NCBI GenBank assembly: GCA_914767715.1
Contig: OU612068.1
Coordinates: forward strand, 5,520,001-5,584,000
Reading direction: 5' to 3'
Origin: Membranipora membranacea
Taxonomy: Eukaryota > Bryozoa > Gymnolaemata > Cheilostomatida > Membraniporidae
DNA length: 64,000 nucleotides
Shown here: piece by piece, positions 23,501 to 36,601 of the stretch
Position numbering within the stretch: position 1 is the stretch's first letter
How the letters are laid out: each line of letters begins with the position of its first letter
Position numbers and translations under genes: made by a program
Notes under the pieces: generated by a model
Told to the model about the DNA's origin: nothing
Seen by the model: the letters and a program-made list of their open reading frames with translations, nothing else
The model's database searches: none

Positions 23501-26500
23501 TGGTGTTTGCTCTGCTTGGACTTCAGTTCTTCAATGGCAATATGAAAAGACGATGTGTGTTACCGTACACTTTCCCCAACGACACAGGTTTCAGCCCTGC
23601 TTTGCACGACCATCCACCAGGAGTTACCCTCCCTATGTTAGATAGTCAGAAATCGTTGTACGCGGTTACAACCAGGGACACGGTATCGACAACCTTAACC
23701 TATATGTTAAGTACTGAAGCTACGAAAGAAGTGGGACAAGTGACCAGTGGCATAAAAACAACAAAAATGAGACTATCGCCCTACCCTGAGTATACAAGCT
23801 GGGTCTATAACGAAGGTAATTCTGCTGTTTAGTTCTTCAGTCTTTCATTGAGTACTAAGTGTTACTTACCATTGGTATAGAGTAAATTTCTTGCACAAAA
23901 AACATTAATAAAATGCAAATGCACATTATGACAAAGATTTTAGTTCTACCCATTTAGTTTGATCACTATGAGGAAGCAGTAAGACTTTCGTATACACATT
24001 TTTTCATTTGATGACCAAATGAACGCCGCCATGAAATCTTGAGGGATTGAGAAGTAGCTTTTCCTTTATATTAAGTTGATGATCCCAATGCTGTTAATCG
24101 ATTGCATATAATTTCAAATCATCAGATAATTGGGAGATACCCCAGACAGATGATTCCCCCGTACTGTGCGGTAATGTGACAGGATCGAGACTCTGCCCTC
24201 CTCCTTATGTCTGTATGGAGCTGTCAGCTATCGACAATCCTTATGATAATAGTCTCAGTTTTGACAGTTTTGGAGACGCTCTTCTGGCCACCATGCAACT
24301 GGTCATTCTGGATAATTGGGAAGATGTGTACAAGAAGGTAAGTGACTGCAATGATAAAACATTTAGCTTGCCTGATTCTATAATGGTGTCAGCACTAATT
24401 ATTAGATGATTGTTTGGAGTTACTTTCCCTTGTAAAAGGGGAGAACAACAACATAGTGAATTAAATTCGATTTTTTTTAAGCCTGTTTACCAGAAATTAC
24501 TGAATATGAATTCAGAGTAGTAGTTGTACTCTCAGGGCAATGATTGGGCCCTGTAATGGTGATCGATGTTTTATGACTGAATGGTGTTGTATTTGAAGAT
24601 TGTTCATTCTACTGGACCACTGAGTACTCTATTCTTCATCGGGACCACCTTCTTTGGTAGTTTTCAGCTGCTGAATGTTATACTCGCTGTTATAGACACC
24701 TCCTATCATAGTGAGCTAGAACAGGCTGATGTAAGTGTTGGCAATGAATTTTTTTTATAATTCTTAGTGTTGGTTAACTAACTCATGGATGAGGATGTGA
24801 TCAGTTTGACTGTTAAACATGTCTTACAAACCGCGATCTGTTGATTGGAACATGAGAGTACTCGGCCTAATTTCCGCCATCATTGCAGTTCAAATTAAAG
24901 ATCTTTAACTTGACCATGGATTTAGTTGTAATCAGGTGCTCTTGTGTTGAGAACTCTGTTGTATTATCGCTACCTTGAACTTGCTGCAATAATATTCATG
25001 ACTCTGTCACAGGTGGAGACGGCTGAAGAAGCTTCAGTAAACAAAAGTAAAAACAACTCCACCACAGAAGATAATATAAATAACTCTGCTAAACCGGAAA
25101 CCTCTTCCGCTGCCCCCCTGAGGAGTAGTATATCTAAGCCTAGTGCTATGCGCGGCTCAATGAGTGCAGGTAAAACTCAGAGATCCGTCTCGATGGCCGA
25201 AGGATTTACTAGATCCCCAGGTGATGCTATCAAAGATCACATAGAGGGATTCAAAGAAGAGGAGGAAGTGAATTTGACCCAAGACCCTACTGTCCCTGTT
25301 CTCAAAACAGCTGAAGATGATACCACAACTGGAATGGATACGGATAAATCCGCTGAGGCTCCGACCATTCTGTCCCATCGTAAGAGCATATTGAAGAAAT
25401 CTGTGCAGCTGGGGGACAAGATCGACCCCTCTGCAAAACGAGTCACTATTATCTTGGATCCTTCCAGTGTCATATATCTCGATGAGATTAAGTTGTCTCC
25501 TTTTTGGAAGAGTGTGAATACTTACAGGTCATATGTAAGCGAGGCTGTGGAACATCCCGTGTTTCAGCTATTCATTACTATGGCCATACTGGCAAATGTG
25601 GTTGTGATGGCTACCGAACATGCTGATATGAGTGAAATACAAGAAATCATCCTCTACAAAGCGAACGCAGTAAGTGTTAACTAGATATATATTTACCTGA
25701 ACATGTCGGGAGCTTGAACAATCGATTTGCTAGCGCACCATCACTAAATGAGAGTTTGTCCAACCGATATTCACTTTTTTATTGTTTGGTCGATGTTATA
25801 TTTACAAAGACACGCACATCTGCCATGTTTATTCCACCCAATTATCCAAGATCTATGATCAAAACTATACTATAGTATGTGCTAAAACTTAGATTACCAA
25901 ATAATCTGCTGCTGACTGGTGTCCAGTAGGGGTGGGAGGTCTCAACTCTAATATGAAATATAAAACAAAATTAGATAAATTGCTTGCCCGACGATGTTTT
26001 TTTGTTCTACAACCAGACAATACCAGTTACATTTGCCATCCATATTGATGCAGTTAGCTTTATGCAGACAACTAAACCAGTACACTACATCAGTTCTCTT
26101 TCAGCTTCAGGGTTTCACTTTGTTGGGCATGAAGTTTGATTGCTCAGATTTGATCCAGTATAATATTTGTTTTTCTTTTTTTCAGGGCTTCACATTTGCC
26201 TTTCTTGTTGAGGTGTTGATAAAGCTGACAGCTTACAGCCCAAAAGATTTTGTCAGCAATGGATGGAATTTGTTTGATTCTGTGATCGTGGTGGTTAGTC
26301 TGGCAGATCTATTTATATCTGAACTGTTACCAGGCCTTACTATACTCAGAGCATTCAGGCTGGTAAGCCATGTCTCAGTACTGAGTAAAATAAAAACCGA
26401 ATATTTAATCAGATTCCAGCTGATTGCATGTGAAAAACGTCTAGAGGTGGAAATTTTGAGCCCTAACCAAGGCTGAAATTTCTTTTTACTTTGATGTTGG

Positions 26501-29500
26501 GAAGGTCACTTTGGAAAAATGTCAACGCCGACCTGTTTTGCAATTTATGACTATATTTAACCATAGTGAGATTGAAGAGCATTACAATTATAAGCTACTT
26601 GTACCAATTTTAGTAACAGCTCAAATGTTGTGAGAGAAGTCATTGGGTGTAAACACCACGCTATTTCATATACCCTAGCCTGACAGGCTAGGCATACCTG
26701 TGCTCTCAGTACCGAGGGGTTGTCGGCGGGGCTAGAGCTTGCGGGCTCAAACTACCCTTTTCCTAAAATAAGGGACCAGCAGATGTTCACATTCATGATA
26801 ACATTCATACAAAAATACATAAATGCTCCCGTATGTTTACTGTTTCATTCCTATTTTCACATTGTAAACAATATTTATGACATATGTACCAAAGCCAAAT
26901 TAAATTTAACCTGAGCAGTTCAGTGACAATCAGTTTGACACATGCCTTATCATACATAGATCATATCTAATTTGTATTTCACAGTTGAGAGTTGTGCGAC
27001 TTGCCAAGGTCTGGCAGACACTGAGAATACTGATACAGACAATGTTACACTCTCTACCTGCTGTGCTTAACATGACTATAGTGGCTTTTGTGATGCTGTT
27101 TACTTTGGCTTTATTTGGAATGCATGTTCTAAATGTCTTCTATCGCAAAAAGGGGGAAATATTCAGGTAACTTTGATCATCTGGCATTCCAGGGGTGTAT
27201 TGTAACTCATTTTGATGTAGAAAACACATCAATTTTTTAGAAATAATTTATAAAAAAAGAATGTCTCCTTGTTCCAGGTCTTCAAGACACATAATATAAT
27301 ATGTCGCATACTTTGACTCTAATAATGGTGATTTCCTTTGTTGCAATTTGTAATCACCTCTATTTAAAAAAGGCAGCATCACAACCAGCATCTTTTTTTG
27401 TGTCTCACAGTTATGTAAATAATCTCCCTTCAATTTAACTTATCTTCATTCTCAAGCCTTCTTTTTTCCTTTTCCTCTTTTATTTCGGCAGTATTCGGAA
27501 AACATTCCGCTACTGGAATGAAGTAGACTGCCATTGAAAGTGTTCAAAAAAGGAAATAGAACCACACATTTCTGCTCGTATATTTGTAAACATATTACTC
27601 TTTTTTATCATTTAGATGGAGATTCACGGATTTCTCCCACAGTATGATGTATGCGTTTATCATCATGTGCGGGTCGTACATTGAGCCGTTACGTGAGTGT
27701 GTTAAACAGGCTGGTAATGAGTATTATGTGTGTATTATCTCACTAACACCTCTGTTCGTCATAGGGAATCTCATCGTGAGTAACGTATCTAAAATATCTC
27801 TTATATATATCAGGTATATATATATATATATATATATACCTGATATATATATATGATAACTATTTCCATATAGCATTTCTGCACCACCCTTTCTAAACGC
27901 AGCTTCCTGCTTTCTGTTCAAACAACAAACACTTTCGATAAATTTCACTTGAAAGATTGAATCTTGTCGTTTTCTAGATCTAGAAATCTGATATCTGAAA
28001 ACATATTGCTAGCTTATATTAAAATACCAAAAACTAGCTTAACTTACCCCTAGCTAACATTTACTCATTTAGTGTAACTTCAACTTATCCTTTTAGATAT
28101 TGAATCTCTATATATCGATCTTGCTCAATAGCTTTGACCATGAGACATTTAATGTGACCGGAGGTCCTACCGCCAAGTTTAAGCGTCTTGGTTACAAACT
28201 GATGAAAACTGTGAAAAGAAGACTCACCAAATCTCATTCCATGGTCGTTGAGTATAGGAGAAAGTCTATTATGCCTCAGGTTGTTACACCGATTGTGAAG
28301 GAGCCAATCGATATGAGCAGCATTGTGTTTGAGAAATGGTGAGTACCTGGGCACTTACGGTGATTCCAAGTGATCTGAGCTGATTCAATTTCGTTTGAGG
28401 TGATTTTGGTTGATTCGAGTTGATTCGAGTTAATCCTAGGTGAGTTAAGTTGATTTTTCTGCTTGGTTTGAGGTGATTTGGGTATATTTGAGTTGATCCG
28501 AGTTGATTAAGTTGATTTTCTGTTTATATTATTGCCTTGAAATTTTTTGTGAGTCTCCAACATATTCAATTCAAAAAAGTTGTTCAGGAAGCATAAATAT
28601 CTTTATTTTGTCGCATTACTTTCTGTTCACAGTGTGAATTACAAGCCAAGGAGCAGCTTCCATGAAGACAACGTTCCTGTCCCACCTGCAGTGCCGCTCA
28701 ATCCAGGCTCATATCAGAGTATGCTGTATCTTGAGCAGTTCTCACCAGACAATAAATTCTCATTCAAACGTCTCATGCAGAAGATTGTCTCCTCCAGAGC
28801 GTTTGAGTTTGTTATCCTGATCTTTATCTTAGCTAGTGCCACATGTTTGGTGAGTTTGGAGTGAAAAAACTATGAAATGAAAATTATAACAGAAATTTGG
28901 GCATTTTAACATTGTCATTAATCATGATGCCTCCATGCATGAGAAGCATTCATAATTACAGTTTGTAGTGTCCCCTTATAGTCGTGGCAGGCTGTCTTGG
29001 GTGGGTGACAGCCTGCCCAGGCTAGTCCCTCTAGCTTGGAACATTATCATAAAGAGCAAAAAAAAACTTATGGCTCTGTGGTGCATGACCTCAATCTTCT
29101 CCTCAAAATGGTGGTGTAAGGCAGTATGATGTTCACCCTCTCTCTCCTTTCAGGCTTTAGACGATGTGTACCTTCCACAGAGACCTTTACTAGCTCGAGT
29201 TCTCTTCATTACAAACATTGTTATAACGATTGTATTCATACTGGAGATGTTTATGAGGATGGCTGCTTATTCGTGTAGGGACTACTTTTCGATTGCCTGG
29301 AATATTATTGACTTTGTAATTGTGGTTGTAAGTATGTTAGGATACTTTGACCTGTTGTACATATGAAATGATAGAATGCAGAATGTCTTATTGCGACCTA
29401 AAACGTGTTTAGAAGGTTAGAACAAGAAGCAAGGGCAAGTTAAAGACTCAGATTAGTAAATGACCCCATACAGGTCATTTAAAAACTGTGAGCTAATGTA

Positions 29501-32500
29501 TTTGATCTGGTTAGAGGGTCAAAATTATTGATAAACAGAGTATGATTGGGCCCGAAGAGCAGAATGTTTCCATGTTGGAGCTTGGGGCTGCGTCTAAAAA
29601 GGTATGAACCACAACTGATTTACATCAAATTGAATATTTTTTCCTTTATTGCAGTTTAGTATCTTTGACCATTTGGAGCACCTGTTTAATTGGCAGATAG
29701 GTCTCTCAGCCTTCAGGGCCTTGAGATGCTTCAGAGCACTGAGGCCTCTTAGGTTCGTCTCGAGGTGGCCTGGAATGAAGGTAGGTGGACATTGAAAAGA
29801 ACAATTACTTTTTTTCGACATATGAACCCCTGTGTCACCTCCCTATTTCGGAAGCAAAAGCTTGCTGACTAACAGCAAACCTCAACTACCCCATTAATAC
29901 CATCAGTAATTTGGGAGAACTTCCTGAAATGGTCAGCCAATCCGTGAAAGTATAGTGGTGAGTATCCCTGCCTGTCATTACTGGTCGCAGGAGACTGGGG
30001 TTTGATTCCGCATCACGGAGAGCTTTGTTTTTGATTTGGTCATTAGATTTGTACGAGATGCCACCAGTTATTTGTAAGAATTTCCCACCATGGTGAGTCA
30101 ATACGTGATAGTATAGTGGTGAGTATCCCTGCCTGTCAATACCCGCAACTGATCAGAATAATCTGTCCAGTTGGTCAACAGATCGCAGGAGACCGGGGTT
30201 CGATTCCCCGTCACGGAGAGCTTAGTTTTTGATTTGACCGGATGCTTTGTAGGAGATGATTGATTGATTGATGAGTACTTTATTATCGATCTAAATACAT
30301 TGAAAAATGTTTATTACTGATCAGATTTACAATAAAAATAATAGTATAGCATAAAAAGTATTTAATAAAACTAAAAAAGAGGGAGACCATCTCAATCAGC
30401 ATTAGGCATCAGTTTCACATCGTATTCCCATATTTGATGAACAGACATCTGCTGGCTAGTGCAGTGTAATGGGGGTATGGTTCGGCTGTTATTGCTGCTC
30501 AGTCTTGGTCTGCGAGGTCTGCATGAAGACGGCTCAGGAAGCAGGTGTTTATGCATGTCTCATTTCTTCTGGCAGTATATGACACATTTCATCTGGAGTT
30601 GGTCGCATAGTTTTTCAATGTCAGCAGTTGTACACCTTTGGTCATAGCTTTCACAGCATGGGTAGATGATTTAGAGTGCTAGCGATCGTATTGTCTCGAG
30701 TTGTTCCATGCTGTGTCTGGTAACATAAGGGAACCATGCAGGTGCTGCGTATGTCGCTACAGATAGTATGTTGGCTTTGTAGGCATGCAGTAAACTAGAT
30801 TTTGATACTCCTTTAGTTTGGTCAGACCGCGGCACTTAGATCTGCATTCTGCACAAGGTCGATAACATGGTGAGAGAAGGATAGATGGGAGTCTACAATT
30901 ACACGAGCAGTCTGAAGGTGGAGACATTTTCGATTTTCTCATCTCTGATCATAATTGTGTCAACAGGTGGAGCACTTCTGAGATTCAGGATCATGGTTTT
31001 GGTCTTCTCTGTATTCATGGAGAGGAGATTACTCCCACTCCAAGTTGAGATGTCATTAGCTGCGGCTTGTAGCGTTGAGTTGTTGTTGGCTGTTAAATCA
31101 GAGTATGCTGTGCTGTCATCTGCATACTTCATTACACAAGCTGACTTTGCTGGCATGTCATCAACAAAGATATTCCATAGGACAGGACCCAGAAGGCTTC
31201 CTTGCGGCACTCCGATGTTCACAGGTCGCTCATTGGATTTGATGTCTGTTTGTCTTATCACCACTGAGGTTGCTCTGTCTGTTAGGAAGCTATGGATTAG
31301 TTTGATACTTGTATCCCCTAGTCCCTTGGAGTACAGTTTGTTAACGAGAATATTAGGATCCGTGTTATCAAAGGCTTTACTATAGTCAAAGAATAATGTG
31401 TGAATACCTTTGATTTGCTTCTTATCCAGTCTCAGGGCAGCGTCAGTGATAAAACTGACGAGAGCATCAGTACATCCTTTTCCAGGTGTATATGCAAACT
31501 GGTTAGGTTGGATTAAGACTGGTCGCACCTGTTTGACAATAAAATGTTTTATAATTTTCCCACAGTGCGATAGGAGTGAGATCAGTCTGTAGTCAATGCG
31601 GGTTTGGGGTGACGTGGTTTTCGGTATCGGTAGGATCTCAGCCGTTTTTAAGAGTGAAGGGAACACTCGCCTTGGAGGCAGCAGTTAATGATGTGTGTCA
31701 GCAGTTCACTCAGAAATTCAGCATTGTTCTTGCTGATCCATGATGGGAAGTCGCTACTGTGATTGGCTTTCTTTGTGTTAACTTGGCGGAGCTTGTTGTA
31801 GACTGCTGCTTCATTGGTGGTGGTAGAAGTGAGGCTGATTTGATCTGGTTGGTTGACGGTTACAGTGGATGGTGTAGCAAGTGTTGCGTAAAAGTTGTGT
31901 TGGTTTCTACAAACCTTTGGTCGGTCATCCGTGTGTCGCTTAGATATCGCCTGGTTGGAGCAGCAGATGATGTAGAGTCTGGGTTGGTTAACTGTTTGAC
32001 ACTCTGCCACCATTTCCTAGAGCCCTGCGTGATGCTGTTGATTTTTGTAGCAGAGAAGGAGCGGCGTTGGTAAGTGGCCTATTTACCACTTTCCACATGG
32101 GATTTCCCTTTCGATGGAGTTTCTCCTTTAATCGTCTCAATTTGATTGGTTCGGGGTTCTCTAAGAGGGGTTTCCCAGCTTTCACCTCAACATTCCTTTT
32201 CGGACAGTCTTTAGTGAATATTTGATGTAATGTTTGTTGAAAGCGCTATACTTTTGTACTCACATCATCTGTATCATATCTGACAGACCATGATTGCACA
32301 TTGAGTTCTCTAGTAATTAGCGCTTTTGCCTTCTGAGTGACCATGTGTTTTGTTTTGGTGACATATTTAGATTGCAATAATTGTTTGGGTGCATCTATTT
32401 GTATTACAAAGTGGTCATTAGATCTAATGGGGGCAAGCTTTCGGATGTTGGAATTTCTGTACTCATTCACATTGGTCATTACGAGATCGAGCGTAGCATT

Positions 32501-35500
32501 ACCTCTCGCAGCAAAAGTGATCAGCTGATCTAGATCAAACGTTTGGCAGATTGGTGTTACATCTAGGTCGTTAAAATCCCCATGTATCAGTAGTTCAACA
32601 TTTGGAAATTTTGTGCGGCATTTTGTAATGCATTCGTTGATGTGGTCTCTAACATCTGCCTTCTGGTGTTTATTGAATCCTCCAGGATAGTATATTACTA
32701 GATAGTAGATAATGGCTGGTAATTTATCCTCTCGTTGTAATTTTATCCATAGAAATGAGACAGTGGTGCTTGTGTATTTGTGAACTAGTTTGGTGGTCAA
32801 ACTGGATTCGCAGTAGATGGCTACTCCTCCTCCAGTTTGGTTTCTGACACGATTTGATGTGTAGAGATTGTAGTCCGGTAAGGTGTAGATGTTTTCTTTC
32901 CCGCTAGTGAGCCAAGCTTCGGTGAGCATTATAATATCATTTCCTGGTGTCAATTGTAGTAGTTCCTGGTGCTTGTCGGCAGTGATAGATCTCATTTTGG
33001 TGGCAAGCAGGCCAGGCCGTTGGCGTTCTGGTGGATGTTGTTTGGTGATTCTCGTTCGGTGCACTCGTATCAGGTTTGGTTGTTTGGATGCTGATTTGGT
33101 AGACTGTCGACGGCTACTGCCGGACTCGTGCTGCCAGACATCTTCTTCTTCCCTAATACTACTATTCAGACATTGAGCGTCTGTCAATAGCGTTGGACCA
33201 TGCAATGAATAATTTGTAGGACCTGCCTACCAAGGTCAGCCAATCCGTGATAGTATAGTGGTGAGTATCCCTGCCTGTCAATACTGGCAGCTGGTCAGAA
33301 TAATCTGTCCAGTTGGTAAACAGATCGCAGGAGACCGGGGTTCGATTCCCCGTCACGGAGAGCTTAGTTTTTGATTTGGCCAACAGCTTTTTAGTAAAGT
33401 CCATCAGTAATTTGTGAGAACTTTCTACCATGGACAGACAATCCGTGATAGTATAGTGGTGACTATCCCTGCCTGTCAATACTGACAGCTGATCAGAATA
33501 ATCTGTCCAGTTGGTCAACAGATCGCAAGAGACTGGGATTCGATTCCCCGTCAGGGAGAGCTTAGTTTTTGATTTGGCCAACAGCTTTGTAGGAGATGCC
33601 ATCAGTGATTTGTAAGAACTTTCTACCATGGACAGACAATCCGTGATAGTATAGTGGTGACTATCCCTGCCTGTCAATACTGACAGCTGATCAGAATAAT
33701 CTGTCCAGTTGGTCAACAGATCGCAAGAGACTGGGGTTCGATTCCCCGTCAGGGAGAGCTTAGTTTTTGATTTGGCCAACAGCTTTGTAGGAGATGCCAT
33801 CAGTGATTTGTAAGAACTTCCTAACATGGTCAGCTAATCTGTGATAGTATAGTGGTGAGTATCCCTGCCTGTCAAAACTGGCAACTGATCAGACTAATCT
33901 GTCCAGCTGGTCAACAGAACGCAGGAGACCGGGGTTCGATTCCTCGTCACGGAGAGCTTAGTTTTTTGATTAGGCCAACAGTTTTGTAGGAGATGCCATC
34001 ATTAATTTGTAAGAACTTCCTGCTTTGATTAGCCAATCCGTGATAGTAGAGTGGTGAGTATCCCTGCCTGTCAACACTGCCAGCTGATCAGATCAAACTG
34101 TCCAGTATGTCAACAGATCGCAGGAGACCGGGGTACGATTACCCGTCACGGAGAGCTTAGTTTTTGATTCGGTCAGCAGCTTTGTAGGAGATGCCATCAG
34201 TAATTCGTAAGATCTTCCTACCATGGTCAGCCAATCTGTGCTAGTATAGTGGTGAGTATCTCTGCCTGTCATTACTGGCAGCTGATCAGGATAATCTGTC
34301 CAGTTGCTCAACAGATCGCAGGAGACCACGGTTTGATTCCCCGTCACGAAGAGCTTAGTTTTTGATTAGGCCAGCAGCTTTGTAGTAAATGCCATCAGCA
34401 ATTTGTGAGAACTTCCTACAATGGTTAGCCATAGTGTTAGTATAGTGGTGAGTATCTCTGCCTGTCATTACTGGCAGCTGATCAGAATAATCTGTCCAGT
34501 TGGTCAACAGATCGCAAGAGACTCGGGATCGATTCCCCGTCACGGAGCGCTTGGTTTTTTATTGGGCTAAATAATTAGCAGCTGGTTTGTAAGTAATTAT
34601 CCCTTGATTTAACGGCCTAACGCTGGGTGATAACTTACCCTTATGAATATCAGGATTTTGATGAAATTGTAAATACTTGTGAGCACCTTCATCTGGCAGT
34701 TTTGGCCACTTGGAGTGAGAAAAAGCTTTCCTCAAAAGATTGATTCTGCCAAAAAAAAGGTTTTCATAATTGCACAATATTTAGAACTTTTGTTTCATTT
34801 TGATCACAGATAGCAGTCGCAGCTATGGGGATGGCTATACCTTCAGTACTGAATGTAATTGTGATGTGTATGATTATATTGGCTACATTCGCTATCCTAG
34901 CTGTCAATCTCTTCTCAGGGAGGATGAATAACTGTCATAATGCCACTACATGGCAGGTGGGTTTTTGACATTGAACCCATTGGCAGTTTGAGACACCCCA
35001 ACATACATTTGAATTTAGAAACAAAACATCTCTAACGGTTTTAATTACCTTGTGCTTTATCATTGACAGCATTTTCGATACATCGATACATACAAATTCG
35101 ATTGATCACAACTGTAGAATTAGATCGAGGCTGCGCAAACACAATGGGTTCGTATGATTTTATCTCTTATTTTAGGTTGTTTATGCAGTAAATAAAAGCT
35201 CATGTATCTTAGAGCATGGTGAGAGTGCATGGAGACCGACAAGATATAACTTTAACAATATTGGAGCCTCATACCTATCACTATTTGCAATCGTAGGTAT
35301 ACCGTAATCCCTCACCTATGGATCCGCCACTTATAAGTGAAGGCGGCTATAAGAGAGTAGCATATAGACGCGACTATCATTTGAAGCATTTTTATATTTA
35401 GATTGGACCAAAACCTATTACAGTCACTGAAGCTGAATAGCTCAGTGGTAGAGCATATGACTTGTAAACATGGAGTAGTGAGTTCGAAACCCACTAAGGG

Positions 35501-36568
35501 CAGATTTTTTCCCAAAACTACTTAGTTCATTTGTAGTGAGTGTAGTGTAGCGAGTGTCTTATAGCTGTGGGGTGTCTTATAGCTGTGGGGTGTCTTATAA
35601 CTGGAGCATTTTTATTTTTTCTGAGGGGGGTGACTTATAGGTGAGGGATTACGGTAATTATTTTTTTAATATTGTTATAACAATAGTTTTGTTGTATCGA
35701 TGCAAGGACGATTGTTCACATCCTGAAACATAGAGCCCTGTCTCGGATAGAACCTGATATGATTGTTGTTAACTAAAAAACTAGTACAAGGTCTTTCCTC
35801 TTCCAGAATCGTTGTCATTTCCTCGTGCAGTGACCTCCATTATTTAGACAGCACTTGGTGTTTCCTGCTTGTCAAGGTTTGCAGACAGGAAATTAGGGTT
35901 GTTATTCGCAGTGTAAGGAAACACTGCGGCACGTCCTCCATTATTGATTTCGAGGACATATGAAGTGATGACAAGGCATTAGGTTTGAGAGCAAAAATAT
36001 CTCACTAGGACTCTATAGCCCTCTTTTTCAGATACCCAAAGTGACTAAGACTAAGCTAGTTCAAAGTTGCAGATATAACCTGTTGATTTTTCTATTATCC
36101 ATTTGTACTATCGAAGCTATACAGATAGACTTTTGTCGGAAAAAATTCATAACTGATGTGGCCTGTTGGTTTGTAAGCCAGCACACCGGCAGCCAGTCAC
36201 AAGCCCGGATAAACACAGAGGGTTGGCGACAAGAAGGGCATCCGGCCGTGAAAAACCCTGCGACAACAGGATTTTTTTTCTCACCTAAACGGCTACCCGC
36301 TAAGGATACAGCCGGCTAGGTGAGAAAAAAATGACCGTTAATGGGAGTCAGTCTGTTGAACAACAGAGTAGTTTCTTCCTCCATTCCCGTTTCACAGTCG
36401 ATAAATGCTCTACCAAAGCAACCTGAATCTCTCTGATAGGGACAGGTCTCTTTGGCAGAGAACTGGGTTGTTTGGATTTATGAAATCTACTGACTGATAA
36501 CTTGACGTGTCTGACAATAATTTGTAGTTGGTTATTTGAAACATAATACACTATAATATATATTATAT

Positions 36569-36601
<33 letters not shown>

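Larger units (their letters stand above)
29941..34547 (+). repeat. Tandem array of 198-bp tRNA-Asp units in channel intron 15
   Basis: Nine units. Copies 3-9 start at 33244, 33442, 33640, 33838, 34037, 34235 and about 34431, giving a period of 196-199 bp. Each unit is a 117-bp tRNA-Asp-like gene with a 45-nt intron plus an 81-bp spacer that begins AGCTTAGTTTTTG, whose T5 run is a Pol III terminator. Copies 1-2 (29941, 30102) lie left of the LINE. All copies have the channel's orientation. Confidence 0.9.
29781..34809 (+). other. Channel intron 15 (5.0 kb)
   Basis: Filled by the tRNA-Asp array and the LINE. The long minus-strand ORF across 33162-33827 is an artefact of the 198-bp periodicity, since 198 is divisible by 3. 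Confidence 0.85.

Noticed and set aside
30885-31385. Plus-strand 166-codon ORF
   Set aside because: Antisense shadow of the LINE reverse transcriptase, whose YADD and GVPQGS motifs are on the minus strand.
33162-33827. Minus-strand 221-codon ORF with repeated SYKSLMASPTKLLAKSKTK units
   Set aside because: It is the reverse strand of the 198-bp tRNA-Asp array. The period is a multiple of three, so any open frame repeats. No start context, splice sites or family match.
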